A DNA stretch of 58,299 nucleotides from a bacterium. Its GTDB lineage: Bacteria > Armatimonadota > Chthonomonadetes > Chthonomonadales > CAJBBX01. Below the pieces are notes generated by a model that saw only the letters and a list, made by a program, of their open reading frames with translations, was not told where the DNA came from and made no database searches. Positions within the stretch are counted from its first letter, which is position 1, and the number at the start of each line of letters is the position of its first letter. This document shows positions 20,098 to 29,756 of this stretch, piece by piece. Location: positions 1-58,299 of the forward strand of contig JAJZOL010000243.1 in NCBI GenBank assembly GCA_021811565.1, given 5' to 3'. A program made the translations under genes and the position numbers.

Positions 20098-20216
20098 GAG
20101 TGTGTTGCACAAATGTATTTGAACCGCACACTGATACAATATATGCATATTCAAGCCATTATATTACCAATATATTGTATGTGCACTGATTCTGATTATA
20201 TTTATGCAACACACTC
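20098..20216 (+). repeat. Family A MITE-like element, copy A1 (119 bp, TSD AGAG)
   Basis: Terminal inverted repeats GAGTGTGTTGCAyAAATrTA; flanked by AGAG (20094-20097 and 20217-20220). About 94% identical by eye to the reverse complement of 51921-52039. Confidence 0.92.
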
Positions 20217-20217
20217 A

Positions 20218-20306
20218 GAGGTAATTGCAAAATTCAGGAAATGTGGCTATTATCGCTCATTTCACGTTCGGTGATATACTTGGAAATTGAATTTTGCAAT
20301 TACCTG
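20218..20306 (-). repeat. Family B palindromic MITE-like element, copy B3 (left end abutted by A1; ancestral TSD AATA)
   Basis: GAGGTAATTGCAAAATTC...GGCTATTATCGCTCATTTC...GAATTTTGCAATTACCTG is the reverse complement of the B2-type sequence; AATA at 20091-20094 and 20307-20310 bracket A1 plus B3. Confidence 0.9.
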
Positions 20307-20445
20307 AATAAGCTGGATTTATTATGTTATTTTACTTCAATATAATGCACGGGGAAAGCCATGAATGCAAAACTGATGTATAATAAAGGATACTTATCCG
20401 ATATATTCAGTCACATATGGCTTTGGCAGGAAAGCGAGATAGAAA

Positions 20446-22029
20446 ATGGCGAACAAGGTGGAACAACTCAAAAAAGAAAAGGATGGATTAGATTTATTTC
20501 CGGATATTCTGCGCTATAGCAAGCTTGGTTACGAATCAATTCCATCAGATGATCTTGCAAGGATGCGATGGTTCGGCATATATGAACAGAAACCGCGAAA
20601 CGGGCATTTCATGATGCGGGTGAAAATTCCCGGCGGGGCGATTAATTCCAATCAATGGAGAACTTTGGGGGAAATTTCACGTGATTTCGGCGGCGGCATA
20701 GCGGATATCACCACCAGGCAAAATGTGCAGTTTCATTGGATCACTATAGAGGTCATCCCGGAGATTATCCATAGACTCAACTCCGTTGGCATCACAACAT
20801 TGGGCGCTTGCGGCGACATTCCTCGAAACATTGCGGGATGTCCCGTAGCAGGCATAGACCCGGATGAGCTTTACGATTGCACGAAGATAATTGAGGAAGT
20901 GAATCATTTCTTCGTGGGAAATAAAGATTTTTCAGATTTGCCTCGCAAATTCAAAATAACCATTGCGGGATGCAGGCATCAATGCCATCAGCCGGAAATT
21001 AACGACATAGGCATATCCGCCGTAAGGAAACCAAATGGGGATATTGGCTTCGAAGTCAGAGTGGGTGGCGGTCTTTCCACACAGCCACGCTTCTCGCGCA
21101 AATTGGATGTCTGCCTGAAACCTGATCAGATTAAAGATGCATGCCGGGTGATTGCGGAGATATTTCGCGATTACGGTTACAGGGACAGACGAAATCACGC
21201 GCGCTTGAAGTTCCTTGTGGATGACTGGGGCTCGGAGCGTTTCTTGGACAAGATGATCGAAAAACTGAGTTGGAAGCCAGATCCGGCTGTGGATTCCAAT
21301 TCACCAAAGCGAATTTATGCAGACCATATAGGGGTGCACACGCAAAAACAGCACGGTCTTCATTGGATAGGGGTTGCGATCCTTACCGGACGCATGACTT
21401 CCGAGCAGATATTAAAAACGGCAGCGATTGCGGAGAAATACTGCGATGGATCACTACGCACTACAAACCAACAGAATCTCCTGCTAACGAATATCACTGA
21501 AGACGATCTCACAGATGTTCAAACCGAGTTGGAGGCTGTGGGTTTGAATTGGGATGTGTCCAAATTCCGCCGATCCGCCCTTTCATGCACGGGAACGGAG
21601 TTTTGCAACCTCGCAATCACCGAGACCAAGCTCCGTTTGAAGGAGATAATCGGCTATTTGGAGGATAAGTTGGATTGGGACGAGGACATACGTATCAATT
21701 TAAACGGGTGTCCTAACGCTTGCGGACAGCATCACATCGGCGACATCGGTTTGCAAGGCGCATTAACAATTGTCAATGGAACCAAGACCGAAGCCTATGA
21801 TATCTGTCTCGGGGGAAGGTTAGGAAGCAATGCAAAGTTTACCAGACCCATTAGACGAAAGATCCCTGCGGATAATGTAAAATATGCTTTGGAGAACCTC
21901 CTTCTAACCTATCAACATGAGCGAACGGAGAATGACACTTTCTCCGACTTCGTGGATAGACATACGGATGATGAGTTGGGACAATTTTTGGGAGATAACA
22001 TCGGTGTGGTTTTAGCGGAAGAAAGTTGA
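20446..22029 (+). CDS. ferredoxin-dependent nitrite/sulfite reductase (siroheme, 4Fe-4S)
   Basis: TTRQNVQFHWI; ACGDIPRNIAGCPVAG; siroheme/4Fe-4S motif SCTGTEFCNLA...NLNGCPNACGQHHIGDIGLQG. Confidence 0.92.
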   Translation: MANKVEQLKKEKDGLDLFPDILRYSKLGYESIPSDDLARMRWFGIYEQKPRNGHFMMRVKIPGGAINSNQWRTLGEISRDFGGGIADITTRQNVQFHWITIEVIPEIIHRLNSVGITTLGACGDIPRNIAGCPVAGIDPDELYDCTKIIEEVNHFFVGNKDFSDLPRKFKITIAGCRHQCHQPEINDIGISAVRKPNGDIGFEVRVGGGLSTQPRFSRKLDVCLKPDQIKDACRVIAEIFRDYGYRDRRNHARLKFLVDDWGSERFLDKMIEKLSWKPDPAVDSNSPKRIYADHIGVHTQKQHGLHWIGVAILTGRMTSEQILKTAAIAEKYCDGSLRTTNQQNLLLTNITEDDLTDVQTELEAVGLNWDVSKFRRSALSCTGTEFCNLAITETKLRLKEIIGYLEDKLDWDEDIRINLNGCPNACGQHHIGDIGLQGALTIVNGTKTEAYDICLGGRLGSNAKFTRPIRRKIPADNVKYALENLLLTYQHERTENDTFSDFVDRHTDDELGQFLGDNIGVVLAEES

Positions 22030-22062
22030 CATCCCCATAAACGCATTTCGTTTGGACTGCAA

Positions 22063-22092
22063 GCAGGCGCACGTGGCGAACCGTGCGCCTGC
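22063..22092. other. Perfect 10-bp stem hairpin
   Basis: GCAGGCGCAC-gtggcgaacc-GTGCGCCTGC; immediately followed by TGGTATAATATG. Confidence 0.7.
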
Positions 22093-22181
22093 TGGTATAA
22101 TATGCTCCTTAGTTGCCTCTTGCAATCAAAGCGTACATCCTTCTCTTTTCACCACGACCGATGCATGGTAAAATGAGTATT

Positions 22182-24116
22182 ATGAGTTTGCTGACAGTTA
22201 CAAATGTGGAGAAAAGTTTTGGCGTTGAGAGCATTCTAAAGGATGTCAGTTTCCGTTTGGAATGGGGCAGGAAAATGGGATTGGTAGGCAGGAACGGCGT
22301 GGGGAAAACCACTTTGCTGAAGATCCTGTGCAATCTCATGGAGACGGACAAGGGGTCGATTCAGTACACCCGTGGCATTCGTTATGGTTATCTTAGCCAG
22401 CAACCCATAAGAGATGAGGAGGGGACCGTTTACGAGGCTGCAAAACAAGCGTTTGCTCCCGTTTTACAGATGGAGGAACGTTTGAGGCTTTTGGAGATGA
22501 GGATGCACGACGCCCATGAAAGCAAATCCTCACTCTCCTCCATAATGGAGGAGTATGGTCTTCTCCGCGAGCGTTTTGAATGGATGGGTGGATATGACAG
22601 CCTGAGGGATATCGAACATGTTCTCCGGAGTTTCGGATTTAGGGAAGAGGACCTGTCCAAAAGGGTGTCCATTCTCTCCGGAGGTGAAAAGACACGTCTC
22701 GCAGTGGCGCGTTTGTTGCTATCCTCCCCGGATATTCTTATCTTGGACGAACCTACGAACCATCTTGATCTAGGGGCGACGGAATGGCTTGAGAGTTTTC
22801 TACGCCAGTTTGGAGGCGCGATATTACTCGTATCGCATGATCGCTTTTTTCTGGATGCGGTGGTGAACTGCGTCGGGGAGCTTGATAATGGCTCCATCAC
22901 GATCTATTCTGGCAACTTCACCGATTTTTGGAGACAGAGGGAGGAGAGGAAAAAACGCCAGGAGGAGTTATACAACCGACAGCAGGAGGAAATTGCTCGG
23001 CTTGAGGAGTTTTGGCGCAGAAACAAGGCTGGTCAGAACCGGAACATGGCATGGAGCCGATTGAAAGCCGCAAATCGGTTGAGAGAGAACGCAGTCGATA
23101 GACCCATGGAGAGCAAGACATTAAATCTGAACCTCAAGGGGCGATGTCGTAGCGGCAATGATGTCATAGTCTGCGAGCGTCTCTCCAAAGTCATTGGCGG
23201 AAAAACGCTCTTCAAAAATCTATCATTTATCGTCAAAAGGGGCGACAAGATCGGAATCATTGGCTCAAACGGATCCGGCAAGACAACATTTCTTCGAATA
23301 CTATTGGGTGAGGAAGCACCGACATCCGGATCGGTAAGGCTTGGGGCAAACCTGTCCATCGGGTACTTCGCTCAGGAGACTTCTTCTCTGAACCTAAGTA
23401 GCAACGTGCTGGAATCCGTAATGGATATCTCGGATATGGACGTGGGCGAGGCCCGAAACTATCTCGCCCGCTTCCAATTTAGAGGCGATCAAGCCATGCG
23501 CTCCGTGGACAGTCTGTCGGGCGGAGAAAAAAATCGTCTGGCGTTGGCGCAAATCATTCTTATGAATCCAAATCTTTTGGTGCTTGACGAGCCAACCAAC
23601 CATCTCGATATCGATTCCAGAGAAGCTCTTACGGAGATGCTTAAGACATATGACGGAACGCTGGTCTTGGTTTCGCATGATCGTTATCTGCTGAATCAAG
23701 TGACACATCAAACACTGGAAATATCAGATGGAGTCGCCACGTTGTTCGATGGCTCCTATCAGAGCTATATCGAGCACCGAAATCGACTCAGTGCGGATGC
23801 AAATCGGGATCCTCGCAAGAAATCGGTTGCCGCCGAACAACCGGACGATTCGGACAAATCTGATAAGTTGAATGTTTTTCAGCTCTCCCGTGAAAGAAAA
23901 AAAGCGGCGAAGGATGTCACGAATCTGGAGGAAAAGGTGTCTCAATTGGAGGAGGAGCAAAAACGGATTGAGAGTATCCTCTCCTGCCCGGAGCCCAATA
24001 CGGATATGGTTCAATTATCCCAAAAGTATGAAATCATACAAATCGAATTGACGAAGGCGTTGGATGAGTGGGAATGCGCCATTCATCACGCATCGGAATT
24101 AGGCGCGAAGGTGTAA
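22182..24116 (+). CDS. ABC-F family ATPase
   Basis: Two NBDs: GRNGVGKTT/LSGGEKTRLAVARLLL/LDEPTNHLD and GSNGSGKTT/LSGGEKNRLALAQIIL/LDEPTNHLD, no TMs. The ORF track start is 22113; the likely start is MSLLTVTNVEKSFG. Confidence 0.93.
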   Translation: MSLLTVTNVEKSFGVESILKDVSFRLEWGRKMGLVGRNGVGKTTLLKILCNLMETDKGSIQYTRGIRYGYLSQQPIRDEEGTVYEAAKQAFAPVLQMEERLRLLEMRMHDAHESKSSLSSIMEEYGLLRERFEWMGGYDSLRDIEHVLRSFGFREEDLSKRVSILSGGEKTRLAVARLLLSSPDILILDEPTNHLDLGATEWLESFLRQFGGAILLVSHDRFFLDAVVNCVGELDNGSITIYSGNFTDFWRQREERKKRQEELYNRQQEEIARLEEFWRRNKAGQNRNMAWSRLKAANRLRENAVDRPMESKTLNLNLKGRCRSGNDVIVCERLSKVIGGKTLFKNLSFIVKRGDKIGIIGSNGSGKTTFLRILLGEEAPTSGSVRLGANLSIGYFAQETSSLNLSSNVLESVMDISDMDVGEARNYLARFQFRGDQAMRSVDSLSGGEKNRLALAQIILMNPNLLVLDEPTNHLDIDSREALTEMLKTYDGTLVLVSHDRYLLNQVTHQTLEISDGVATLFDGSYQSYIEHRNRLSADANRDPRKKSVAAEQPDDSDKSDKLNVFQLSRERKKAAKDVTNLEEKVSQLEEEQKRIESILSCPEPNTDMVQLSQKYEIIQIELTKALDEWECAIHHASELGAKV

Positions 24117-24142
24117 TTCCTTCCTGAATGATCTGGTATCGC

Positions 24143-25264
24143 ATGAATATCCTGCAAGTTATATCAAGTTCAAAAACTTCCGGTGCGGAAAAGCACATGG
24201 TCGTGCTTAGCGAATGGCTCCAAAAGCTTGGGCATAATGTGCTAGTCGTATGTCCGCCGGGAGAGTGGCTGCACGAACAGTTGCGAGCGGCGGGAATCGC
24301 CTCCGTGGAGATGCCTCTTCATGGTGTGAAACCGATTTTTCAACTGAGCCATCTGGCGCGCGAGAAACGGATTGATATCATCCATACCCATCTAACCCGC
24401 GCCACCTACATCGGCTATTTTGCAGGATTTCTGGCGAGGGTTCCTGTCATCTCCACCGTACACGTCCTCACGAGAGATTTCGCATACAGATATCTTCCCA
24501 AGCACAACCATTGGCTCGTGGCGGTTTCGGAATATTTGAGGCAGGCTATTATAGCAAGGGGATATCCCTCCAGCCGTGTTCAAACCATCTATAACGGCAC
24601 GGATTTCCTTGAGGAGGAGATTACTTGCAAAGATATGAACCTGTCCCCGCATGATATGGTCACGCCCGCCGTCTCCCTTTGCCTCAGAGCCGAACTTGGA
24701 TTACCTGCGGATGCAGAGTTGATTGGGCAATTCGGACGCGTAGACAGCTTCAAAGGCGCTCCGTTGCTCGTGAGATCCATCAAGTCGGTGGTGGAGAAAA
24801 GAAAGCGAGCTTTCTTCGTTTTTGTGGGATATGCGGAGCCTGGCATTCAGCAGGCTCTTTGGGAATTGGCGGCGCAGGAGGGGGTGGAGGATCGTCTTAG
24901 GTTCATGGGAGTGAGAGATGATGTGCACCGACTGATGGAGGCGATGGATATCATCACCGCCCCATCGCTAACCGAGACTTTCGGGATGGTTATCATCGAA
25001 GCGATGGCTTCCGGCAAGCCGGTTATCGCCACTCGCGCCGGTGGCATTCCTGAGATAATCGAGGATCATCATACAGGATTATTGGTTGATCGCGACCCGA
25101 AGTCGTTGTCCGAAGCCATTCTATTTCTTCTTGAAAACTCAAGTCTCCGCAAGGAAATGGGGAATGCGGCGATAATAAGAGCGCGTGAGCATTTCACCGC
25201 TCAGCTAATGGCGCAAAACATTTTGAACTACTACCAAGGGGTATTAGATCATTGCCGACCCTGA
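24143..25264 (+). CDS. glycosyltransferase family 4 protein
   Basis: MNILQVISSSKTSGAEKHMVVLSEWL; IIHTHLTRA; PSLTETFGMVIIEAMASGKPVIATRAGGIPEIIED. Confidence 0.93.
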   Translation: MNILQVISSSKTSGAEKHMVVLSEWLQKLGHNVLVVCPPGEWLHEQLRAAGIASVEMPLHGVKPIFQLSHLAREKRIDIIHTHLTRATYIGYFAGFLARVPVISTVHVLTRDFAYRYLPKHNHWLVAVSEYLRQAIIARGYPSSRVQTIYNGTDFLEEEITCKDMNLSPHDMVTPAVSLCLRAELGLPADAELIGQFGRVDSFKGAPLLVRSIKSVVEKRKRAFFVFVGYAEPGIQQALWELAAQEGVEDRLRFMGVRDDVHRLMEAMDIITAPSLTETFGMVIIEAMASGKPVIATRAGGIPEIIEDHHTGLLVDRDPKSLSEAILFLLENSSLRKEMGNAAIIRAREHFTAQLMAQNILNYYQGVLDHCRP

Positions 25265-26814
25265 AGGAAGAAAAGGGAAATACACGTTACGTTACATACT
25301 CCATATTCGTAATTCTTTTTTCCTTTCTTCTTCATCTCTATCTAGCAGTCCATCTTCCACTTGATCCCGATGAAACCTATTACTGGGAATGGAGCAGGAG
25401 GCTGGCGTGGGGATATTACGATCAAGGGCCGGCGATCGCCGCGCTGATCCATATCTTCTGCGAACTATTTGGCGACACAGCTCTGGGCGTTCGGGCAGGC
25501 ATTATTCTCTGCATGCTGGGAGTGCAAATATATCTATTCCTATTGGCGAAAGCCATTTATGACTCGCGCATCGCATTTTGGTCCGTTCTTCTCATTAGTT
25601 TTACGCCTCTCGCCACGGTGGGCGGATTCGTATCCACATACGACACATGCCTCATTTTTTGCTGGGCGGCATGTCTTTACCATACCTATGCCGCATTATT
25701 CGAAGGGGGTAAAACGCAATGGATACTGGCGGGAATCGCCTTTGGAATCGGGATGCTGAGCAAGGATTCAATGGGTCTGTTCGCGGTCTGCCTGTTATGC
25801 TTTTTGGCTATCCAGCCGACAATGCGACATTGGCTTGCCAGACCGGAACCCTATATGGCGTTTATCCTTGGTATTGTCATTTTTTCCCCCAATCTCATGT
25901 GGCAGTCTCAGCATCAATGGATGACATTTTCTCATCTCATCCATATATCCCGAACAAGTCAGGCGAATCACTTCCTGCGGGAATTCGGTGATTACGCAGG
26001 CTCTCAGGCGATTTTGCTCACTCCCTTGTTGTTCATTGGATTTTTGTATTCGGGAATCATTGCAAGTGTTCATTGGAGGAAAGACGAGAACATCAAAGAG
26101 TTTTATCTCGCATGTTTTTCGATTCCGGTGCTTCTGTTTTTTACGCTCCTTGCGGTAAAATCGAAGGTGCAGGGTAATTGGGCCGCTTGCGCATGGCTTA
26201 CTCCGGCGATCTTATATTCCGTAGCTACGCTTAAAAGCGAACCACACCGCAAATATAATCCGATGCGATCTCGTGGGTTTATGGTAACAGCCTTCTTCGT
26301 ATCATTTGCTATGACGATCCTGGCGGCATTTCCACGAATCCGTTCGATGGCAGGCGTGAAGCTTCCCATGAAGATGGATAAAATCAACAAAATGTATGGT
26401 GGTACCGAATTGGCTCATGCCGTATCGAAGCAAATCGATGCAATGCAAACTGTGACCGGGCGAACACCGGTTATCGGAGCCGCCACCTATGATATCGCCA
26501 GTAGATTGGCATTCTATTTGCCAAGCCATCCCCATACACGCTGTTTTTTCCTTTCCACCAGAGCGAACAGTTATTTGCTCTGGAACGATGAATCGGGTCT
26601 AAAACCTGGTAGGGACGCCGTAGTTGTGGATAATTTATCGCCGTCAAACCCTAAATTTCCCCCATACCGCGCCATATTCAAGAGGGTTGTATTGGTGAGG
26701 AGACTTGAAATATATCGCAAGCCATGGTATGTGAAACCGATTGAAACCTATTATATCTATCGCTGTTTTGATTACAAACCCAATCCTGCAGTTGAAGTGA
26801 CTAAAGGAGGATAA
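25252..26814 (+). CDS. GT39/ArnT-like integral membrane glycosyltransferase (PMT_2)
   Basis: LPLDPDETYYWEWSRRLAWGYYDQGPAIAALIH acidic loop motif; GMLSKDSMGLF; many TMs. Confidence 0.88.
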   Translation: MPTLKEEKGNTRYVTYSIFVILFSFLLHLYLAVHLPLDPDETYYWEWSRRLAWGYYDQGPAIAALIHIFCELFGDTALGVRAGIILCMLGVQIYLFLLAKAIYDSRIAFWSVLLISFTPLATVGGFVSTYDTCLIFCWAACLYHTYAALFEGGKTQWILAGIAFGIGMLSKDSMGLFAVCLLCFLAIQPTMRHWLARPEPYMAFILGIVIFSPNLMWQSQHQWMTFSHLIHISRTSQANHFLREFGDYAGSQAILLTPLLFIGFLYSGIIASVHWRKDENIKEFYLACFSIPVLLFFTLLAVKSKVQGNWAACAWLTPAILYSVATLKSEPHRKYNPMRSRGFMVTAFFVSFAMTILAAFPRIRSMAGVKLPMKMDKINKMYGGTELAHAVSKQIDAMQTVTGRTPVIGAATYDIASRLAFYLPSHPHTRCFFLSTRANSYLLWNDESGLKPGRDAVVVDNLSPSNPKFPPYRAIFKRVVLVRRLEIYRKPWYVKPIETYYIYRCFDYKPNPAVEVTKGG

Positions 26815-26837
26815 CGCACATTGGTTAGAAATAGACA

Positions 26838-27560
26838 ATGAAAAAAAAATCCATCTCTGTTCCAGTTCTGATGTATCACAAAGTTGGAGAACCCACCGTT
26901 AACAAAGTCTTAAACGTTAGCGAGAGTGATTTTCGCAGGCAGATACGTTTTTTGCATGGTCTGGGTTACGAAGCAGTAACATTCGCCGAAACTGTGGCAG
27001 GAGTGTACGGTGACACTCCTCTTCCCAAAAAACCTCTGTGCCTTACTTTTGATGATGGTTACCAAGGTCTTATGAAGCACGCTAAACCTATTCTGGATGA
27101 GTTTGGTTGGAAGGCGACCCTTTTTATACCTACCAAATGGACCGGTCAGATGAATTACTGGTGTCAGCACCATGAGAAACCTCTGTCTCAACTCATCGGA
27201 TTGGATGACATCGGGGAGTTGCATAAACAGGGATGGGAGATAGCCGGTCATACTCACAGCCACGTTCACTTGGACAGGATTGGAATTGAGGAGGCGGAAA
27301 AGGAGATAGCCTTCGGAACTTCAGGCATCAAGGGGATAATAGGGCGGGCGCCACTTACATTCTGCTATCCGTATGGAGGCTTTAATCAGGATACGATTGC
27401 ATTAGTGAAAAAATACGGATATATTGGAGCTTGCACAACCAAAAGTGGAATTGCCAAGAAAACCGGGGATCCTTATCTCATTCCTCGAGTTAAAATCGCA
27501 ACGAGAGACGGAATAGCCGGTCTCATTTATCGCATATGGATACGCCCGCTATTAGGTTGA
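26838..27560 (+). CDS. polysaccharide deacetylase (NodB family)
   Basis: VPVLMYHKVGEP; CLTFDDGYQGLM; EIAGHTHSHVHLDR; FCYPYGGFN. Confidence 0.93.
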   Translation: MKKKSISVPVLMYHKVGEPTVNKVLNVSESDFRRQIRFLHGLGYEAVTFAETVAGVYGDTPLPKKPLCLTFDDGYQGLMKHAKPILDEFGWKATLFIPTKWTGQMNYWCQHHEKPLSQLIGLDDIGELHKQGWEIAGHTHSHVHLDRIGIEEAEKEIAFGTSGIKGIIGRAPLTFCYPYGGFNQDTIALVKKYGYIGACTTKSGIAKKTGDPYLIPRVKIATRDGIAGLIYRIWIRPLLG

Positions 27561-27573
27561 AATATCCCATTCT

Positions 27574-28917
27574 TCATGCCGTGGCACGGATTAGGTCGCA
27601 TAGGGAATGAACAACCTCCTCCACGCGTTCCGCATCCGTATCTTGCGCCATGACGCGAACAAGCGGTTCCGTTCCCGATGGTCTAACGGAAAGCCATTCG
27701 GGTCTGGTTAATTTCGATCTCGCATCGGAAATGGCCTTTTGAATCACAGGATCCGATTTCCACGCCAATCGATCTTTCACTCGCACATTTTTCAGCAACT
27801 GCGGACAAGTTCGCACAACGGAAGCAAGCTCGGACAATGGTTTCCCTTCGTTGCGCATCACCTTCAATATCTGTAAACCTGTCACCATGCCATCTCCAGT
27901 CGGAGTTAAATTCGGTAGGAGAATATGTCCGGATTGCTCTCCGCCTATGAGGGCGTGGATGCGATGCATCTCCTCCGCCACATAACGGTCGCCCACATCC
28001 GTGCGTATCAGTTGAATGTCCGCGTTGTTCAGCGCGACTTCCAACCCCGCATTACTCATCACCGTTGCCACAACGGCGGCGGGGTTTAAGACACTCCTTT
28101 TCTTCATGTTGAGTGCACAAATCGCCATCATTTTGTCGCCATCAACGATGTCGCCGTTTTCATCGCACATCATGACTCTGTCGCAGTCCCCATCAAATGC
28201 CAAACCCGCATCCGCGCCAAACTCCTTCGTCTTTTGGCAGAGATGCGCTGGATGAGTGGAGCCGCAATCCAAATTGATATTCACCCCGTCAGGTTCATGA
28301 TGAATTACGCAGACATCCGCGCCAAGTTCTGAAAAAAGCTTCGGAGCAATATCATACGCAGCCCCGTTTGCGCAATCCAAAACGATCCGCAGACCCTTAA
28401 GTGAGAAATCCGCAGTACTCAATAGTAATTCGAGGTATTCCTCGCGCATGCTTTCATCTTGGCGGGGGACGCCTATGTTGGCGGCGGAAGGGCGAGGTAG
28501 TGTCTCCCATTGGCTCATGGCGTTCTCAATTTCCTCTTCGACTTCATCGCTGAGCTTCCTGCCATCATTGCCAAAGAATTTGATCCCGTTATCCTCGTAT
28601 GGGTTGTGCGAGGCGGAAATTACCACTCCCGAAACGGCTTTGTGTCGCAGTGTGAGCCTGGCGACCGCAGGAGTCGGAATTACACCAATACTGATAGGAA
28701 TAGCCCCCATGCTGGATAATCCTGCGTTCAGTCCGGCTAAGAGCATCAGTCCTGAGAGGCGAGTGTCTCTGCCCACAAGAAAATGACGCTCCGAGGAATG
28801 ACGCCCCAACACATAAGCCGCCGACATGCCAAGAACCATCGCCACATGAGGGGTTAAAGTTTCATTCGCCACTCCACGAATGCCGTCTGTTCCAAACTTT
28901 GGGAAGGGTGCGCTCAT
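27574..28917 (-). CDS. glmM: phosphoglucosamine mutase
   Basis: FGTDGIRGVANETLTP; GVVISASHNPYEDNGIKFFG; AFDGDCDRVMMCDENGDIVDGD; VRPSGTEPLVRVMAQ. Confidence 0.96.
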   Translation of the reverse strand: MSAPFPKFGTDGIRGVANETLTPHVAMVLGMSAAYVLGRHSSERHFLVGRDTRLSGLMLLAGLNAGLSSMGAIPISIGVIPTPAVARLTLRHKAVSGVVISASHNPYEDNGIKFFGNDGRKLSDEVEEEIENAMSQWETLPRPSAANIGVPRQDESMREEYLELLLSTADFSLKGLRIVLDCANGAAYDIAPKLFSELGADVCVIHHEPDGVNINLDCGSTHPAHLCQKTKEFGADAGLAFDGDCDRVMMCDENGDIVDGDKMMAICALNMKKRSVLNPAAVVATVMSNAGLEVALNNADIQLIRTDVGDRYVAEEMHRIHALIGGEQSGHILLPNLTPTGDGMVTGLQILKVMRNEGKPLSELASVVRTCPQLLKNVRVKDRLAWKSDPVIQKAISDARSKLTRPEWLSVRPSGTEPLVRVMAQDTDAERVEEVVHSLCDLIRATA

Positions 28918-29603
28918 TCTTTTACCGCCACCCTCACTTGAGCGGGGCGCAACACCCGTCCCTTTAACATATACCCTTTCTGCATTTCGTCAAGAATTGT
29001 GTTTTCATCGTGCTCCTCATCCTCAACACGAATTATGGCTTCATGGAGGTTTGGATCGAAAATCTTACCCACGGATTCAATTGGTTCCACGCCACACTTG
29101 GAAAGAAAATCCTGCATCTGTCTCATTATCAGCGTCACGCCGTTTGACAAGGCTTCGAACCCTTGATTTTTCTCCGCAGAGGCGATCGCTCTTTCGAAAT
29201 TATCCACGATCGGCAGCAGGGATCGAAGAAGCTCCGAATTGGCGAATGAGATCGCATCCTTTTTCTGCTCCTCATTGCGGCGACGGAAGTTTTGGAAATC
29301 CGCCATGGTTCGCACGTAGTGGTCATGCTCCGTTTTCACCTCCTTTTGCAATTCGCTAATCTGATTGTTTAAATCTGCGATCTGACTTAAAAGATCATCT
29401 ATGATGTTCTGGTTCACATCCTCGGATGGTACCGTGTTCTCATCATCTTCAGGCTTCTTCGCAGGCTTCTCCGCAGTCTCCTCCTCAACCGAGAGTGGTC
29501 CATCATTCGATGATATCGCTTCCTGCGAAATCTCCACGGACGCTGCAGGCTCCGGCTCTTCATGATTATCCTTATGGGTATCTTGCTTTGTATGATGAGT
29601 CAT
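28914..29603 (-). CDS. grpE: nucleotide exchange factor GrpE
   Basis: YVRTMADFQNFRRRNEEQKKDA; LLPIVDNFERAI; GVEPIESVGKIFDPNLHEAI; MLKGRVLRPAQVRVA. 4-bp overlap with glmM. Confidence 0.95.
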   Translation of the reverse strand: MTHHTKQDTHKDNHEEPEPAASVEISQEAISSNDGPLSVEEETAEKPAKKPEDDENTVPSEDVNQNIIDDLLSQIADLNNQISELQKEVKTEHDHYVRTMADFQNFRRRNEEQKKDAISFANSELLRSLLPIVDNFERAIASAEKNQGFEALSNGVTLIMRQMQDFLSKCGVEPIESVGKIFDPNLHEAIIRVEDEEHDENTILDEMQKGYMLKGRVLRPAQVRVAVKE

Positions 29604-29687
29604 GATTCAACTCCTTTTATGGTCTGAAAATTCAGCACTACGTTTGTTACATGAATTCCCGTAGAGACTGTAAAACTGAAATACCAC

Positions 29688-29707
29688 CGTGCCATCGCCA
29701 TGGCACG
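29688..29707. other. Perfect hairpin CGTGCCAT-CGCC-ATGGCACG in hrcA-grpE spacer
   Basis: 8-bp perfect stem, 4-nt loop read directly. Confidence 0.65.
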
Positions 29708-29717
29708 ATATGCATGC

Positions 29718-29748
29718 AAAAGGGTTCAGCACATCAAACGCTGAACCC
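29718..29748 (-). terminator. Candidate Rho-independent terminator downstream of hrcA
   Basis: Minus strand: GGGTTCAGC-gtttgatgt-GCTGAACCC-TTTT, starting a few nt downstream of the hrcA stop; 9-bp perfect stem. Confidence 0.6.
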
Positions 29749-29756
29749 AAGCTTGC

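Noticed and set aside
20041-20274. 77-aa ORF sharing the peptide ECVAQMYLNRTLIQ with the 51902-52087 minus-strand ORF
   Set aside because: The shared peptide is the translation of the family A element in both places; not a conserved protein.
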